A stretch of DNA of 64,000 nt, from the NCBI GenBank assembly GCA_021396245.1, contig WNYE01000038.1, positions 1 through 64,000 of the forward strand, in the 5' to 3' direction. Shown one piece after another: positions 11,030-23,983 of this stretch. A program made the translations under genes and the position numbers. This DNA is from Sporothrix humicola. Lineage: Eukaryota; Ascomycota; Sordariomycetes; Ophiostomatales; Ophiostomataceae. The first letter of the stretch is position 1; each line of letters opens with the position of its first letter. Below the pieces are notes generated by a model, which saw nothing but the letters and a program-made list of their open reading frames with translations, did no database searches and was not told the origin of the DNA.

Positions 11030-12848
11030 TCACAGCTTTGGGCTTGGGCCCGAAATTTTGACCGAATGCTCTCCGAATGCATGGTCCTCAAAAGAATTGT
11101 CGGTTGCGATTGAGCTCATCGTGTTGCCCCGTGGAAGCTCAGGCATCCGAGGGACCAGGGCACTTGCTGGGAGCGAAGTCAGAGTGCTGCCCGAATGTGG
11201 CGAGTCGGCATACTCCACTATTCTATGCTGCTGCACAAGAATGTGGCATGGCGACGGCGATGCTAGGAAAGGAGGTGGTGGCGGCGGGGAAGCGGGCGCA
11301 ATCTGAGAGGACGCCGCGACAGGCGACGAAGGAGGATGGTGTGCTGGCGAGTCGAACCATTGCGAGAGCCGGTTAAGCTGTTGGCTGGACCGAAAGGGGG
11401 TGGTGAGGGAGAAGCGCACGGAATGGCCAGAGTTGACGGATGCATTGGATGCCACGGGCAGGCGAACTCGAGTTTGGCCAGCTGCAGGTGTGCCCAAGTC
11501 GACGTCGTCATGCACCTCGTCACCGAGAGCTACCTGGCTCCCTCTTCTGTCGCAGCTCTGATCTTCCACGCCACACGCCCTGTCATTGACCAAGCTTCCG
11601 CCCTTCTCATTATTGACCATCAATTCATACTCGGTGCATGTGTCATCTTTCAGTGCCATGGGAGGCGAGCAGAGAAGGCCGTGCGCCCGCCATGGATTGT
11701 TCGAGAAGGCATCCTGGCTGCTGAGGTGAACGGGGTTGAGAGGGTTACTGATGATGCGGCTGTTCTTGCTTCTGTTGGGCGTCCGTGAGCGGGAGCGTGT
11801 CTGTCGGTATCGAACGGGGGTCTTTCTCGAGTGCAGTGTGTCCCTATTCCATCCACAGCAGCTGAAAATTGGCCGAAGGGTTGCCAGGCAGCCGGCAATG
11901 ATGCAAATACTGGGCTCGAGGACTGACCAATTGGCCACGTTTCTATGCTTTGTTAGCATTTCAGAAAAAAAAATCGTAAATGGAGAATGGCACATACAAG
12001 GTCTCATAGAGGAAGTTGATAGATACCTCAAAGGGCCGAACGTAAATGACCCGAACGATAAGAGCTATGCCAGCACTGAAAGAAAAGTATTAGCAGAGTG
12101 TCCAAAGTTTGAAACCAAGTAACCAGATTGTACGAACAAGACGCCCATGCTAAGGAGCAAGAACAGGGTAAGCTTGGTCTTGATGCTGAGTCGGACCTTC
12201 CACAACATATAGACGGGGAGAATGCCGAGCATCCAATCACAGCAGGCACTTATGACCGAGTGCACAACCGACACAATAAATATGACCCGTCCATCCATAC
12301 AAGTGCCGCGTGGGACATCGGGGAGCGGTTGTAGCCAAAAGTAGGAGACTGGTCGGCACTGGAATATCGCAACAAAAAAGAGCGGGATTGTAACAATCCA
12401 GAAGGCGACAACGACGACGAAAATGATCCGGCGGTGGATGCGTTGGACGGCAATTTGGAGGAGGAAGACGGCGACAGAAGTCCGGACGGAGAGGGTGACT
12501 GGTGCGTAGAGCATCTCACACATCCACCAAGAACGGAGACCGACCGATGCTTCCTGGAGCAGCATTCCCTTGCCAAGGGTGCCAACACCGTGCGTGACGC
12601 CATAAAGAGCCGATGCTGTGTAGGCTGTGTAGAAGCACTAGAAGGTGTGTCAGTGTTGCGATAAAATGTATGTAAGCTCGACAACGAAGACTCACAATGC
12701 CACAGAGCATCATGTAGTCGTCGGCGGTGACCTTGCGGAGGACGACGAGCTTGGCCCAGGCACGGAGGAAACAGGTGACCCAGGCCAGGACGAGAAATGT
12801 GATCACGATCACGAAGAGCGGCTCTTCCATGCCATAATCGCGAACCAT
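11030..12848 (-). CDS. PTH11-like / fungal rhodopsin-domain seven-TM integral membrane protein
   Basis: On the minus strand exons 12696..12848, 12138..12637, 11998..12075 and 11030..11942 join to 547 residues; introns are 58, 62 and 55 bases. Residues 1-290 carry seven hydrophobic segments: FVIVITFLVLAWVTCFL, a VTADDYMMLCGI segment, a HGVGTLGK loop, FQCRPVSYFW before the fifth helix, and LSMGVFAGIALIVR spanning the second splice junction. This is the layout of the fungal rhodopsin-like domain shared by PTH11-type receptors. There is no N-terminal Cys-rich CFEM domain. The C-terminal 255 residues are hydrophilic, rich in Ser, Pro and Arg, with a PPPPPPF run, and probably form a cytoplasmic tail. 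The second splice site uses a GTTCGT donor; alternatives break the frame. The family is linked to surface sensing in plant pathogens, but its ligand here is unknown. Confidence 0.85.
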
Positions 12849-15800
12849 CGTTGCAGAAATTGTCGGACTCTGCGACGGCAGAGTTCCACCTCAGCTTATG
12901 TCTCAGCGCTGAAGAAAAGGATTGTCGGACGATGGAAGATGGGCCCGGGAGAAGCGAGGAAGGGGGAAGGGGGGATTAGACAAGAGTCATGGGCAACGTA
13001 AGGAGGAATTAGCAGATGTGAAAAGAGAGGAGAAGAGCGCAGGTGGAATTCGCAAGAACAAAAGAGACAAAGGAGAAGAAACAATTAAGCAGAGGTAAAG
13101 GTAAGAATAGAGAAGAAACACGAGGGGAGAAAAGGAAGGAAATAAAGAAGAGAACGAAAGCAGGCAGGGAAAACGCGAGATCGAAGGGAAAAGGAGTGGA
13201 TGATGTAAAGACAAAAGAGGTGAATAATGAGAGGAAGCGTAAGCAGTTCGAAAACAACAATGATAGACAAGATGGAGCTGGAGGAGACGATAAAAATAAT
13301 AAATAAAAGGAGCTTGCTGGTGTAGCCTGAGAACAATGGATGGCTTTCTGCTCGTACTCTCGGCGACTTGTGATGTCGTACGGTGCGTCAGGGTGGAAAC
13401 GCCACTATTCGAAATAGAAGACGCGAAACAACAATCAGACGAGGAAAGGAACAAAAATCGACCATCTTGTGCACGCAGAGGGCTTTTGAGGCTCGGCACC
13501 GACGTTTCTCCGGAAGCCATCCTGTGATTGCTCGCGATGCTGGTCGTTCCTTCCCTTCTGCTGCTGGCCGCTCTTTCCTATTCTGTGATGTTGTCGTGAC
13601 TTGCGGGTATCAGCCCAATCAACGGACGACCGTGGATAGAGTGGAGGACGCGTATGCAACGGTCCATGAAAATGGCCATTGCCGCTATTGAGATGCTTAT
13701 TTTCCTCTTTTCTTTCTGACTGCAGAATCAACCGTATACTTCTATTGTTACGATGCGATACAATATGACCTTGTTGGACCTGCTGGCCGTGGTGGCTGAT
13801 GGTTTTTGTCAATGGCCCCATACAAACTTGTCCATTGACGCCCCTTTGCAAGTTGTGACAAAGTAAGGTAAGTCATGATGAGAGGACAACAGAGGCTTGC
13901 CGAGATGCGAGATGCAAGCCAAAACACAGCCATTTGGCGTCCCAATATTGCGAAGCAACATCAGGCCCACCAACAGCTGTGTTGTGTAGCGATGGCACCA
14001 CTGATACCGTCCGAAATCCTCAGCCAATATCCGTTGGCTAGAATCCAGAGCCATTCTCGAACAATGAGTGTTTGTGAATCCGAAGCCTTGCGAGGACGAT
14101 TGATACGTCAAGCAATCACGTGAGAGGCTGCCGGACAAGATGCAAACTCGGAACGAGAAGGAAACACGGAAAGATGAGGAGAGGCCGTGGAAAGAGGGGA
14201 AAGGACAAAAGATACTCGTCTATTTTGGAGGAAGGATTTTGCCAAAATACAAAAGCAACAAGAAGTCGTTTTCTGACAAAGGGCACACCCAGCGCTGAGC
14301 CTGATGCAAGTTTTCGTGCCGTGTGCCGTCGTCTTAAGGGATCTGCAGGGTGGTGGGTGCCGCTTGACATCATGTGTTCGAAGGTTTATTGGGGTGGATG
14401 GACAAACATCTTCACTCGGAGACAATTTGTTGACTTCTTCTATTCGGAGGTATCTTTAACATCCACAGGTGCGAGTCTCGAGTCGTCTGCAAAGCGCCAA
14501 ACCGTGCCTTTCTTGTGCATAGGCGCCTAGTTGCTTCTGCTAAAGAACATTCCTCGGCGGGTGATAGGACCGACCAGAGGACGGCTCGCAGTTCTTGGGT
14601 TGCTCTGCATCTTGCAAGAGGCCAGGCCGTGTTGCAGCAGCTTTTTTAGCACTGATGGGCAAGGGCTGCATCCGAATGCGGGAACTGGATTCAAAGATCA
14701 CAGGCAGAGCAGCAGGCCAGTAGTACAGAAGAGTCCCCCAGCTCCGTACAGCGGCACCACTCGCCAAGCTGTCTCCCCATGGGAGACGGGAGTTGGAAGA
14801 CGGATGGCAGGTCGGAGTTATGGGCTACTCGCCGAGCAATGCGGTGGAGAGGGCCTAGATAATACCCGCTTTATTCGGCAGGTGGCATGCGGGAGCCCAG
14901 GGAGCTCCTGCATCCAACCTCCCCTGTAGAAGACCCACTGTGCCTCCGCAGGACTGAGGTCTCGTGCTGCTCCTTCCCAGTTGCTTCCGTGACATTACCC
15001 TCTTTCCTTTTTGCTTGCATCTTTATGCTGTGAGGCGGTGTGCACCTTATTTTGAGCCCTTTGCGTTTGTGCATCCTCTTATGACATTGTATTCTTTTGA
15101 CGAAAGACCAGCCCCTCGAATCCGAAACACCACTTCAGATGGTGCGAGACTTACTCTCGGTTTGCACGACAGACTCGACCTATATGCGATATTATTGAGG
15201 ACGTACGGAGCATTGTTTTGCCTATATCAAAAACCAAGTCGTCCTGACCAAAAGTATCAAATAGAGAAGGCTACCATTCATTCGCCTCGCTGGATCTTCG
15301 CCCGCCATCCAAACTCGCACTCTCTTCGATCCGATCTGCCCAACCAGAGTGACGTTGTCACTGGGCGAAGCAAAAAGATCAGACCCTACCTCGTTGTCCG
15401 TTAACCGAATCACGGCCGGCGCCGACTCGGCTGCCTCAAAGAACGAGCGTTGTCGTCTTTCTGGTTCACTGTCTCATCTTCATCTTCAACTGATAACTCT
15501 TTTCTTTTTTCTTTGTTTTCTCTCTGTCCATGCGTTAAACAGTCTCCGATCGACAGCTCGGCTAGTGGTTCTCCAATGTTAATGCACCCTCCCAAATAAG
15601 CCTTGTATTGCAACTCTGTTTGGTGCTGGGTTTGGTGTTTTAGCCGGTGTCCTGTCCAAAAAGTCTTAGTTCCATCGCCCGCCACCAGGCACCCGAAATA
15701 CACGCGCCTCACGCGAGCACGTTTTAAGTTTCGAGTATTTCTCAAGTCTGTTCGCCACCAACGTCAGTTAGTTTTGTTTGCTCCCCAAAAGCTTCAAAAC

Positions 15801-15879
15801 ATTTAGTTATCACCAAACTGCGACGTCCCTTGCAGCATCGATTCAGTTCTATCGAGCCTGGACGTCAACGGTGAACACA
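12849..15879. other. Divergent promoter region between receptor and ABC transporter
   Basis: About 3 kb with no supported gene. From 12905 to 13260 the plus strand is almost pure A and G, which is the CT-rich promoter/leader of the receptor gene read on the minus strand. The remainder has mixed composition; open frames at 13435-13851 (minus) and 14531-14929 (plus) have no coding character. The leader of the ABC transporter lies near 15.7-15.88 kb. Confidence 0.55.
12905..13260 (-). promoter_or_regulatory. Pyrimidine-rich promoter tract of the receptor gene
   Basis: Long purine run on the plus strand, so pyrimidine-rich in the sense of the minus-strand receptor gene, beginning about 60 bases before its start codon. 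Its position matches the CT-rich tracts before the Kre9-like, Myb-like and Pmt4-like genes. Confidence 0.45.
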
Positions 15880-18800
15880 ATGGACGACGAAAGCTGGGCG
15901 CTGTTGCACCCCATTGTGGGTGCCAGCAGCCTTGGCCTTGTATTCTTCCTGTCGGTCCCATCTTTGCGCCAGATCTCTTACAAGGCTCAATTTGCGAGAC
16001 GCACCCGCGGTGCCCAAGGCGATGGCACATACGAGGCTGTTCCACAGCTTTTCGAAAGTGCTGATGGCAGGGCTACCGAGGAATCCGTTGCAGCTTTCTC
16101 CGATCAGCAGCCTCGCCTTGGCGCATACATCAGCCTGTTTCTCGGCCTCACATCATCCATCACAGCGGCGATACTGCTGACGCTCCACTCGGCACCGCCC
16201 GCATCTTCGGACCGGCCATGGCTCGTCGCGCTTGACGACTGGGCCGATGTTCCCGCCTGGGCCCTTGTCTGCTTCCAATTGGCTAGTATTCCATCCATAG
16301 GGCAGTACGATCGCCGGTGGGCGCTTTCCATTACCGCCTTCCTCTCGAGCGCCGTTCTGCTCGGCTCACTTGGATACCGCTATGGTTATGATATTGTCAA
16401 AACATTGGCCGGTACCGATGAAACTGCCGAAGACGGCTTCGCTATTGGCACGGCCGTTTGTTGGCTCGTGCAAGTTCTTGCTGCACTGACCGCCACCTTT
16501 TGCTTTGCTTCGTTCCCTCACCGTCCGGATGTCTTCTACAAGGACAACTTGGTCGACCAACAGCATGCCGTCTCTATTCTGTCCCGCTTCAGCTTCAACT
16601 GGAACAAGATTGTGTTTGATATTGCCAATGCACGAAAGCTGGAGCTCGAGGACCTTCCCAACTTAGATGGCGACACTCGGTCGTCTTGCGTCAATGAGCG
16701 CTATCTTGCCCGCGGCGGCAGTGCTGGCGGCCCCAAAGGCCGTCTTTGGTGGCAGCTCCTGATGGCTTACAAATGGCCTCTGCTCTTACAATGGCTGCTG
16801 ACCTTTATTCGCTCTGTACTGGCATTATTTCCCCAATTTGTCATCTACCAGTTCCTCGAGGGCCTGGATAACCACAAGGGCGGCAAAAAAGCTGCCAACC
16901 CCAAGCTCTGGGGATGGGTTATTGGAATTGGTGTCAGCTTGGTCCTCCAGATCTGGATTGGCAGTGCCCAGCGCTGGCTCACATCGAGCCGCCTGGAGGC
17001 ACCATTAAACTCGCTTGTCCAGACTCTCATTTTCCAAAAGGCCCTCCGCCTCGACGAGGCTGCCGACCCTGGAAACAAAGTTGTTGGCGATGACAGTAAA
17101 TCTGGTGACAAGGGCAAGAAGGGCTCTAAGAAACCCGAAGGCGACGTACGCCAATCTGTTGTCAACCACATGAAACTCGACAGGTACGTTTCCCCGTGTG
17201 ATGTAAAGATGTTGCATGGGTTCTAATTTGTTTATTTTATAGTGGCCGTATGATGATATTTTGCACATACAACTACTGGTTCCCTCTTGCCATCTTCAAG
17301 CTGATCTTGGCTGGAAGCGTTCTTATCAAGCTGTTGGGCTGGAAAGCTTTCTTCTCTGGCTTTTCGTGCGCCCTTTTGGTCTACCCCATCAGCCATGTTA
17401 TGTCCAAGAAATATGCAAAGATCCAATTTGGTCTCATGAAGTACCGCGATGCCAAGGCTCACGTCTTGACCGAAGCGCTCCAGGGAATGCGCCAGATCAA
17501 ATACTCGGCTCTCGAACAGCTGTACGAGAAGAAAATCATCCAAAGCCGCAACGAAGAACTGCGGCAGTTTTGGCGCGTCGCCAAGTGGATGTGCTCTCTC
17601 AGCTTTGTTATTAACACGGGACCCATTATGCTCTCTTGCATTTCCCTCGCAGTGTACACATTTACGACGCCGACTCATGTCCGCGCCTCGGTCATCTTCG
17701 CTTCCCTTGGCCTGTTCGACCAGCTGGATGAGGCTATTGGATACTTGCCCCTGATTCAAGTGTATCTTATGGAGGCATGGACGAGCTGCGTTCGCGTTGA
17801 AAAGTACTTGAACCAACCCGACAAGGCACCTGTTGCCGACCCTGGTGACAGCGTTGTCTTCGAAAATGCGACTGTCCGCTGGCCGCGTGTCGAGGACTCT
17901 GACGTCCCGGCCAACGGCGAGACGTCTACACCCCCAACGGCACCCAGCTCACCTCCGCCCGAGCAGTCTTCAGTTACGGACAATGCTAGTGGGCTTGTTG
18001 CGCCAGAGGAGACGCGTTCGATCCTGCGCAATATTGACGTCGCATTCCCCAGCGGAGAGTTGAGCTTGATTACCGGCAAGACTGGCGCTGGCAAGAGTCT
18101 TCTTCTGGCCGCCATCCTCGGCGAGGTGAAGCTCTTGTCTGGCGAAGTCCGTGTCCCTGAAGCCCCCCCAGTCTCGGTGATCGAAAGCCAAGAAATTAAC
18201 GAAGGCAACTGGGTCCTGCCATCGCTGACGGCCTTTGTCTCCCAAACGCCCTGGGTCGAGAGCGGGACGCTCAAAGACAACATTCTCTTTGGCATGCCCT
18301 TCCGGGAAGCTCGGTACCGCAAGGTTCTCAATGCCTGCGCCCTCGCAAAGGACATTGAGCTCCTGGCTGACGGCGACGCAACTGAGGTCGGTCCCAAGGG
18401 TGTCACACTCTCCGGTGGCCAGCGGTGGCGCGTGGCTCTTGCGCGTGCTCTGTACTCTCGCGCCGGCATCCTGGTTCTTGATGACGTTCTGAGTGCCGTC
18501 GATACGCATGTTGGACGCATCATTGTGAACGAAGCTCTGACAGGCGATCTTTCCAGAGGCCGCACACGCATTCTTGCCACTCACCACCCGGAAATGTGCA
18601 TGGCCTATGCATCTTATCTTGTGCGCCTTGATAGTGGCCGTGTTGAGGGAGTCGAGAAAATCGAGCACGACCAAGCTGAAGGCTCCTCCGCAGAAGCCTC
18701 TGCACCTGTTGAGGAAGACGATGCGGCCGCCGAGGGCTCTGGAGAAGGTGCTGCATCCGGCGAAGAAGCTGACAAGGCTGCCAGCGACAAGAAAAAAGAC

Positions 18801-21188
18801 TCCGAGGAGCGTGAAACTGGTCGTGTCAAGTCGCGGGTGTATCGCGAGTATGTCCGGGCTAGCAACTCGCTTTTCCTCTGGCTGTTTATTCTGGCTCTCC
18901 TCATCACCAGTCGACTGCTTGGCGTCGCCACCACTTGGTCTCTCAAGGAGCTTTCAGCTAGCTACGGAAACGACCCGAGCGTTGCCAGCCACAGACTGTA
19001 CACCCAGACTGCCGAACCCGAGTGGGACTGGCAGATCCGCGCTTCGGCAGCTATGCACCTGTCCGTGACAACGCAACAAGTCCCGGCCGACGACGACGCC
19101 CAATACCGCAAGAACATTATCTTCTGGATCACAGCCTATGTCATCTTTGACTACTCAACTCTGCTTGTTACTATCGGGCAGCAGCTTCTTATTATGTTCA
19201 CTGGCCTACGAGCCTCGCGAGTTCTGTTCGAGAAGATGACGCACTCGATCCTCCGCGCTCCCCTTAGCTGGATCGACAAGACACCAACTGGCCGTGTCCT
19301 GAACCGTTTCACCTCCGACACATTTACGGTCGACCGGCGTCTTGCTAGCGACTTAAGTTCATTCCTCCAGAGTGCCATTGGCCTCGTAGTGATTATTGCA
19401 GCGAGGTAAGTGAACCCTTTTCTTTTCCTTAAAACAATTTTAAGCGACTGACTGTACAGTGTATCCGTATCCCCCTTTATTGTCATTTTCGGGTTTGGCC
19501 TTCTCATCCTGTATGCGCGCATTGCGAATGTGTATATTGCAGCTGCCCGCGAAGCAAAGCGCATCAACTCTGTTGCACATTCGCCCGTCTACGACCAGTT
19601 CAGCTCTGTACTCACGGGTCTGTCCACCATTCGTGCTTTCCACCGAACGGACTTCTACATGGACCGTGTCTTTGGCCTAATCGATAATGCCGCAAAGGCC
19701 AGCTGGGCACTGCAGCTCCTGGCCCGGTGGATGAACTTCCGTATGGGAATGTTTGGTGCCGTGTTCGTGACGGCCGTGGCTAGTTGCATCGTCTTTGGCA
19801 ATGTCGAAGCATCTTTGGCGGGCTTTGGGCTGGTGTTTGCTCTGCGCTACACGAGCTCCCTGTCGAGGCTTCTCGCAAACGTTACTAGTATTGAACTCGG
19901 ATTCAATGCCGCCGAACGCATTCTCGAGTATATTGACATCGACACAGAGTCTGAAGGTGGCCGAGACGTGCCTGCGGCTTGGCCGACCAAGGGTCACGTC
20001 GAAGTGGAAAACCTGACTGTCAGCTACGGCCCAACGCTCCCGCCTGTCTTGAAGGAGCTTAATTTTGAGGTGCAACCCGGCGAGCGCATTGGCGTTGTTG
20101 GCCGCACAGGTGCTGGAAAGTCGACACTTGCTGCCGTGTTCTTCCGTCTACTGGAGGCACAGGAGGGCACTATCCGCATCGATAACATTGACATCTCGAC
20201 GCTCAAGCTGGACCAGCTTCGCAGCCGCCTGGCCATTATCCCTCAGGATCCATTCCTCTTCTCTGGCACGCTGCGCTCGAACCTCGACCTTGAGGACGCG
20301 ATCGACGACTATGACCTGCACCATGTCCTCAAGCGTGTCCATCTCGTCGAGCCCCAGGCAGAGGACGGCACTCAGCAATCTGGAGATGCCACTTCCACTG
20401 TTGTTGACCCCGTTGCTAGGGCTGAGTTGGTGGAAGACCATACTGGAGAGGAAGTCGCACGTCTCCTGCAGTCCAACGGCGAAGAAACCGCGGCCGAGGA
20501 AGATGCAGCCAACCCCGCCGACGCCACTGTGGTTGTTTCGGACTCCGCTACCGACGTGGGCTCGACCGTCACGCCCGATCCTGAGCCCGAGAGCAGTGGA
20601 AGCACCGCCCAAGGTGGAGGAAGCAATGCAAACGCCAGCGATGTCGATAGTGTCACAAAGAACAGCGCCAAGGACGATGAAGTTAACAGCTTCACGAACC
20701 TGGCCATGCCCATCTCAACAGGCGGCGGCAACCTCTCGCAGGGCCAGCGCCAGCTCGTCTGTCTTGCTCGCGCCCTTCTCACCCGGCCCAAGATCGTTGT
20801 TCTCGATGAGGCCACGTCTGCCGTCGATCGCGGCACAGACAGCGCCATCCAGGAGTCTTTGCGTCGCGAGTTTGCCTCGGGCGGCTGCACAGTGCTTGTT
20901 ATCGCCCACCGCCTGAGCACTGTCGTCGACTTTGACCGGCTTTTGGTCCTCCAAGAAGGCCGCGTCGCCGAGATGGGCACACCCCGCGAGCTGATGGAGC
21001 GCGGTATGGCGCTGGACGAGAAGCGCGCGGCCCGGGCCAAGGCGGCTGCCGACGCTGGCGAACCTGAGCCTGAGGAGGAAGAGTCGGACGGCACGGGCGC
21101 ATTCTGGGAACTGGCCAAGAAGAGTGCCGAAAAGGACAAGCTTCTGGAAATGGTCTTTGGAGAAAAGGCTCCTGTTGTCGATGTCTAG
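15880..21188 (+). CDS. Full-length ABCC-type ABC transporter (MRP/Ybt1-like)
   Basis: Exons 15880..17183, 17243..19405 and 19460..21188 give 1731 residues, the usual size for fungal ABCC pumps. An N-terminal set of hydrophobic segments (TMD0) precedes TMD1. NBD1 has Walker A GKTGAGKS (713-720), Q-loop SQTPW (Q769), signature LSGGQ (824-828), and a Walker B ending in Asp-Asp (848-849), so the catalytic Glu is replaced by Asp. An acidic linker (about 905-960) leads to TMD2. NBD2 has GRTGAGKS (1370-1377), Q1418, LSQGQ (1581-1585), a canonical Glu1606 and switch His1639. The NBD asymmetry is typical of ABCC proteins, which export glutathione conjugates, bile-acid-like anions or drugs across the vacuolar or plasma membrane. 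NBD2 carries an unusual acidic Ser/Thr-rich insertion between Q-loop and signature. The ATG at 15880 is the first in frame. The substrate cannot be read from sequence. Confidence 0.93.
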
Positions 21189-23330
21189 TCACGAGGATGG
21201 CTTGATAGGAGAGATACAATACAAAAAGGCGGGCCGCTCAGGCTGGACCAAAATTACGAAGCGATGCTCGCAAGACTGGCGAGATGTAGGAAAGAGAAAT
21301 GAAAAAAAGAAAAGAAAAGAAGCTCTGCATAGTGTATAGCTTTAATAGCATAGCGAATAGTTAACGTTTCACCGCACTGTAATACTGCCAGACTGCCTCG
21401 TATAGTGAATGTGCCGTTTGCCTGTCGTGATAACAAAGGGAAGGAGCGCCCGCCAGACACAGGCATTTATTACCAAATGCGGAAAGCACAAGCAACCTGA
21501 CAGCTAGTTTAATACGCCAAAACGCACCGTTCCTCTCCCCTATAAACAGCATCGTGCTGTACCAAGCTGGTGCTCTTTTTGTTTCCCTGCTATCTTCCTG
21601 CGTGCCTTGCAAACCATTTTCAAACTTTGCTGGCTTTCTTGTCTTGATCCTCTTTAATGGCCATAGGGAACTGTAGATGGCCTTCTCGTATGGTTACTTC
21701 TATTCCCTCCATAGTGGCCACCAGGAGATCAACATGCTTTCTAGACGCTCCCTTTATGCCAATAATGTGGACGTTCAGCGTGGTTAGATATGTGCGTCCC
21801 ATTTTGTGTATGGTTCTTTGCGGCTATTCGAACCTTCTTCTCTCAAAGCCGGGAGACACCTTTGGTAGCCCAAATAGTAATCGAAGTGGTGGCAGCTGGC
21901 AGGAATTGGCGAAGGTAAAATAAAAGCGGAAGGAACGACTGCCATCTACTCCTTCCTGCCCAAATCCCAGCACCACGGATTGCCTTTCTACCAGTTTTCC
22001 TTCTGCGTTGGACCCCGGTATATTCTAGTCAGACTGCAAAAGAATAGATCGCTTTCCCGCCAACTCCTTTCTCCTCTAAAGTTGGCACATTTGCTAACGC
22101 CATCTGCAGGGAGACAGTCAAAACAAAGGCCCTGATATTTTGCAACTGGCAGCCTTTGTTTGCTTAAACAAGTCATCCTGTTTTCAGACATTTGCTTCCC
22201 TCAAATCGCAGCTTATTTCCCACTCTCGTCAAGTCGTTGCTACTGGAGTTTTTTTCCCTGCTAACCATTTTGCAAACAGGATTATCTGTCGAGTCCTTCT
22301 ACCGAGTCCCTCCCCGAGTCTCTATTCTCAGTCCAAAAGATTCCACAATCCTGCCCCTATACTTATACCAACAAATCCTTCCTCCGATAAACCGATATCC
22401 TTCCTTGGCTGGTCGCCACACACAATAAGCCCTGCCTTCCTAGTTCCTTCTGGATCTAGAATGCCCTACCTCATCGACTCTGCGAACTTATTGCCTTCGG
22501 GCAAGGAATAAAACAACACAGAATAATACAGGAGGGGAAAAGGATGATTACAACCCTGAAGAGAGTGTAGTCTGGACGTACGACTCGCCCATCATGTCGC
22601 GGCGGAGGCTACTGTGGGCTTCCCGCCGAGCTTTCAATGCTGCCTGTTCAGAGACTCACGCTCTCCACGCTGTTTTGGCTTGAGAACCATTTCTAGCCTT
22701 ATGCAACAGCCGCCGAACACCACGAAACGGCTTTGGGACTGGGTTAGAAAATGCATATGCCCAGGATGACTTTGCCATACTGTTGACGCAAACTTTTGAA
22801 TGGCCCGCGTCTCAGCTTGTCCTCCACTTCTCCTTGTACCCTTATTAACTCTCCTTGAGCTTACCTTTGGCCCCATCTCGGTCTTCTCTGCCGGCCTCTA
22901 TCAGTGATCCGAGGGGTCTGGAATACCACCACGCACTCTCCCCATACATTTGCTTTCTCGGTGTAGCCTTCTCGTAATCCAAGTCTGAGGTCAGGCTGTT
23001 TTCTTTTCGACCTCCGCACCCTGTCCTGCTCCCTGACTGGCGGTACCAGCCTACCACCAGTCTATTCTTGGATCAATCCCACCTCGGACATCCCTGTCCG
23101 CCCTGCAGATTGTAGATCTAGCCCCGTCGATCTTCAACGGTCGCCCACAACTTCAACGACATTCATTCTTTTTCGCCTGATTTTGTATCCTTTCAGTCTT
23201 CTTTCAGCTTCGTAGGATACATCTTTGACATTGAAAGAGCCCTCGTAGTCCCATTCGCATCACGATACCATCACCTCAAGCTGAGCTCTGGTTTCGCACC
23301 CCCCTCCCTCTGTGATTTTCATCTGAATGC

Positions 23331-23350
23331 CACTGTCGATCCCGACAGTG
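23331..23350. repeat. Hairpin, 8-bp stem
   Basis: CACTGTCG (23331-23338) pairs with CGACAGTG (23343-23350) around a four-base loop. Directly downstream is GTGACGTG, a bZIP/CRE-like site. Confidence 0.5.
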
Positions 23351-23402
23351 ACGTGTTGGTAGATGCAGCCTGGTATGTCAGGTATTGGCGACAGATCCTG
23401 CG

Positions 23403-23410
23403 TATATATA
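23403..23410 (+). promoter_or_regulatory. TATA-like box without an assigned gene
   Basis: TATATATA followed by about 100 bases of pyrimidine-rich sequence, the arrangement seen at fungal promoters. No convincing coding sequence follows, so it may serve a non-coding transcript or be chance. Confidence 0.3.
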
Positions 23411-23956
23411 GATAGCACTTCTCCCTCCTCGTCATCTTCTCTCCATCTCCTCCTTTCTTCTTCTCTCTTCATCATCACCAGATCTCTTCGCACTCTCCCT
23501 CGCTCTGCACCTCGATTTATCGAGATCGGGATTTGCCATGCTCGACACTCTGCCATCGCGTCTGCGCGACATCAAGAGAGAAAAACGACAACAGTCTCTA
23601 GAGCTTGTGTTTTCCCCCGAAAAGTTATGGCTTCCTATGTGAAATACGCAAAGATGGTGGCCAGAAACCATCTTCGCTAGAGTGACAGCGTCTCACCTCG
23701 CTCTCAGCCGCCAGAAAACAAGACGCCGTCGTGTCGTGGTAGATACAAACATGTTCACCGCCACCAACAAAAGAGCTCCATGCTCGCAAGCGACCACAAC
23801 AGAGCAAACAAGTACTATAGAAACACCGCCACGGATAATGTGATGCTATATTATCGTCGCCGACATCTACGCAGAAGGGTAAATCTTCTGTGAAGACAAG
23901 AAGGGTGCATCGCGTGAGTGCATCCACTGTCGCTGGCGGCTTTAGTGCTATTCGGG

Positions 23957-23983
23957 CAGCAGAGCATATTTCATGCTCTGCTG
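23957..23983. repeat. Strong hairpin, 11-bp stem
   Basis: CAGCAGAGCAT (23957-23967) pairs perfectly with ATGCTCTGCTG (23973-23983) around a five-base loop. A run of T follows on the plus strand. No gene is attached to it. Confidence 0.6.

Noticed and set aside
15778..15879. Upstream extension of the ABC transporter frame
   Set aside because: The extension begins at a TTG codon and has no ATG before 15880; the ATG at 15880 gives the family-like N terminus.
16104..20954. Long antisense frames under the ABC transporter exons
   Set aside because: Shadows produced by C-ending codon bias in the real gene on the plus strand.
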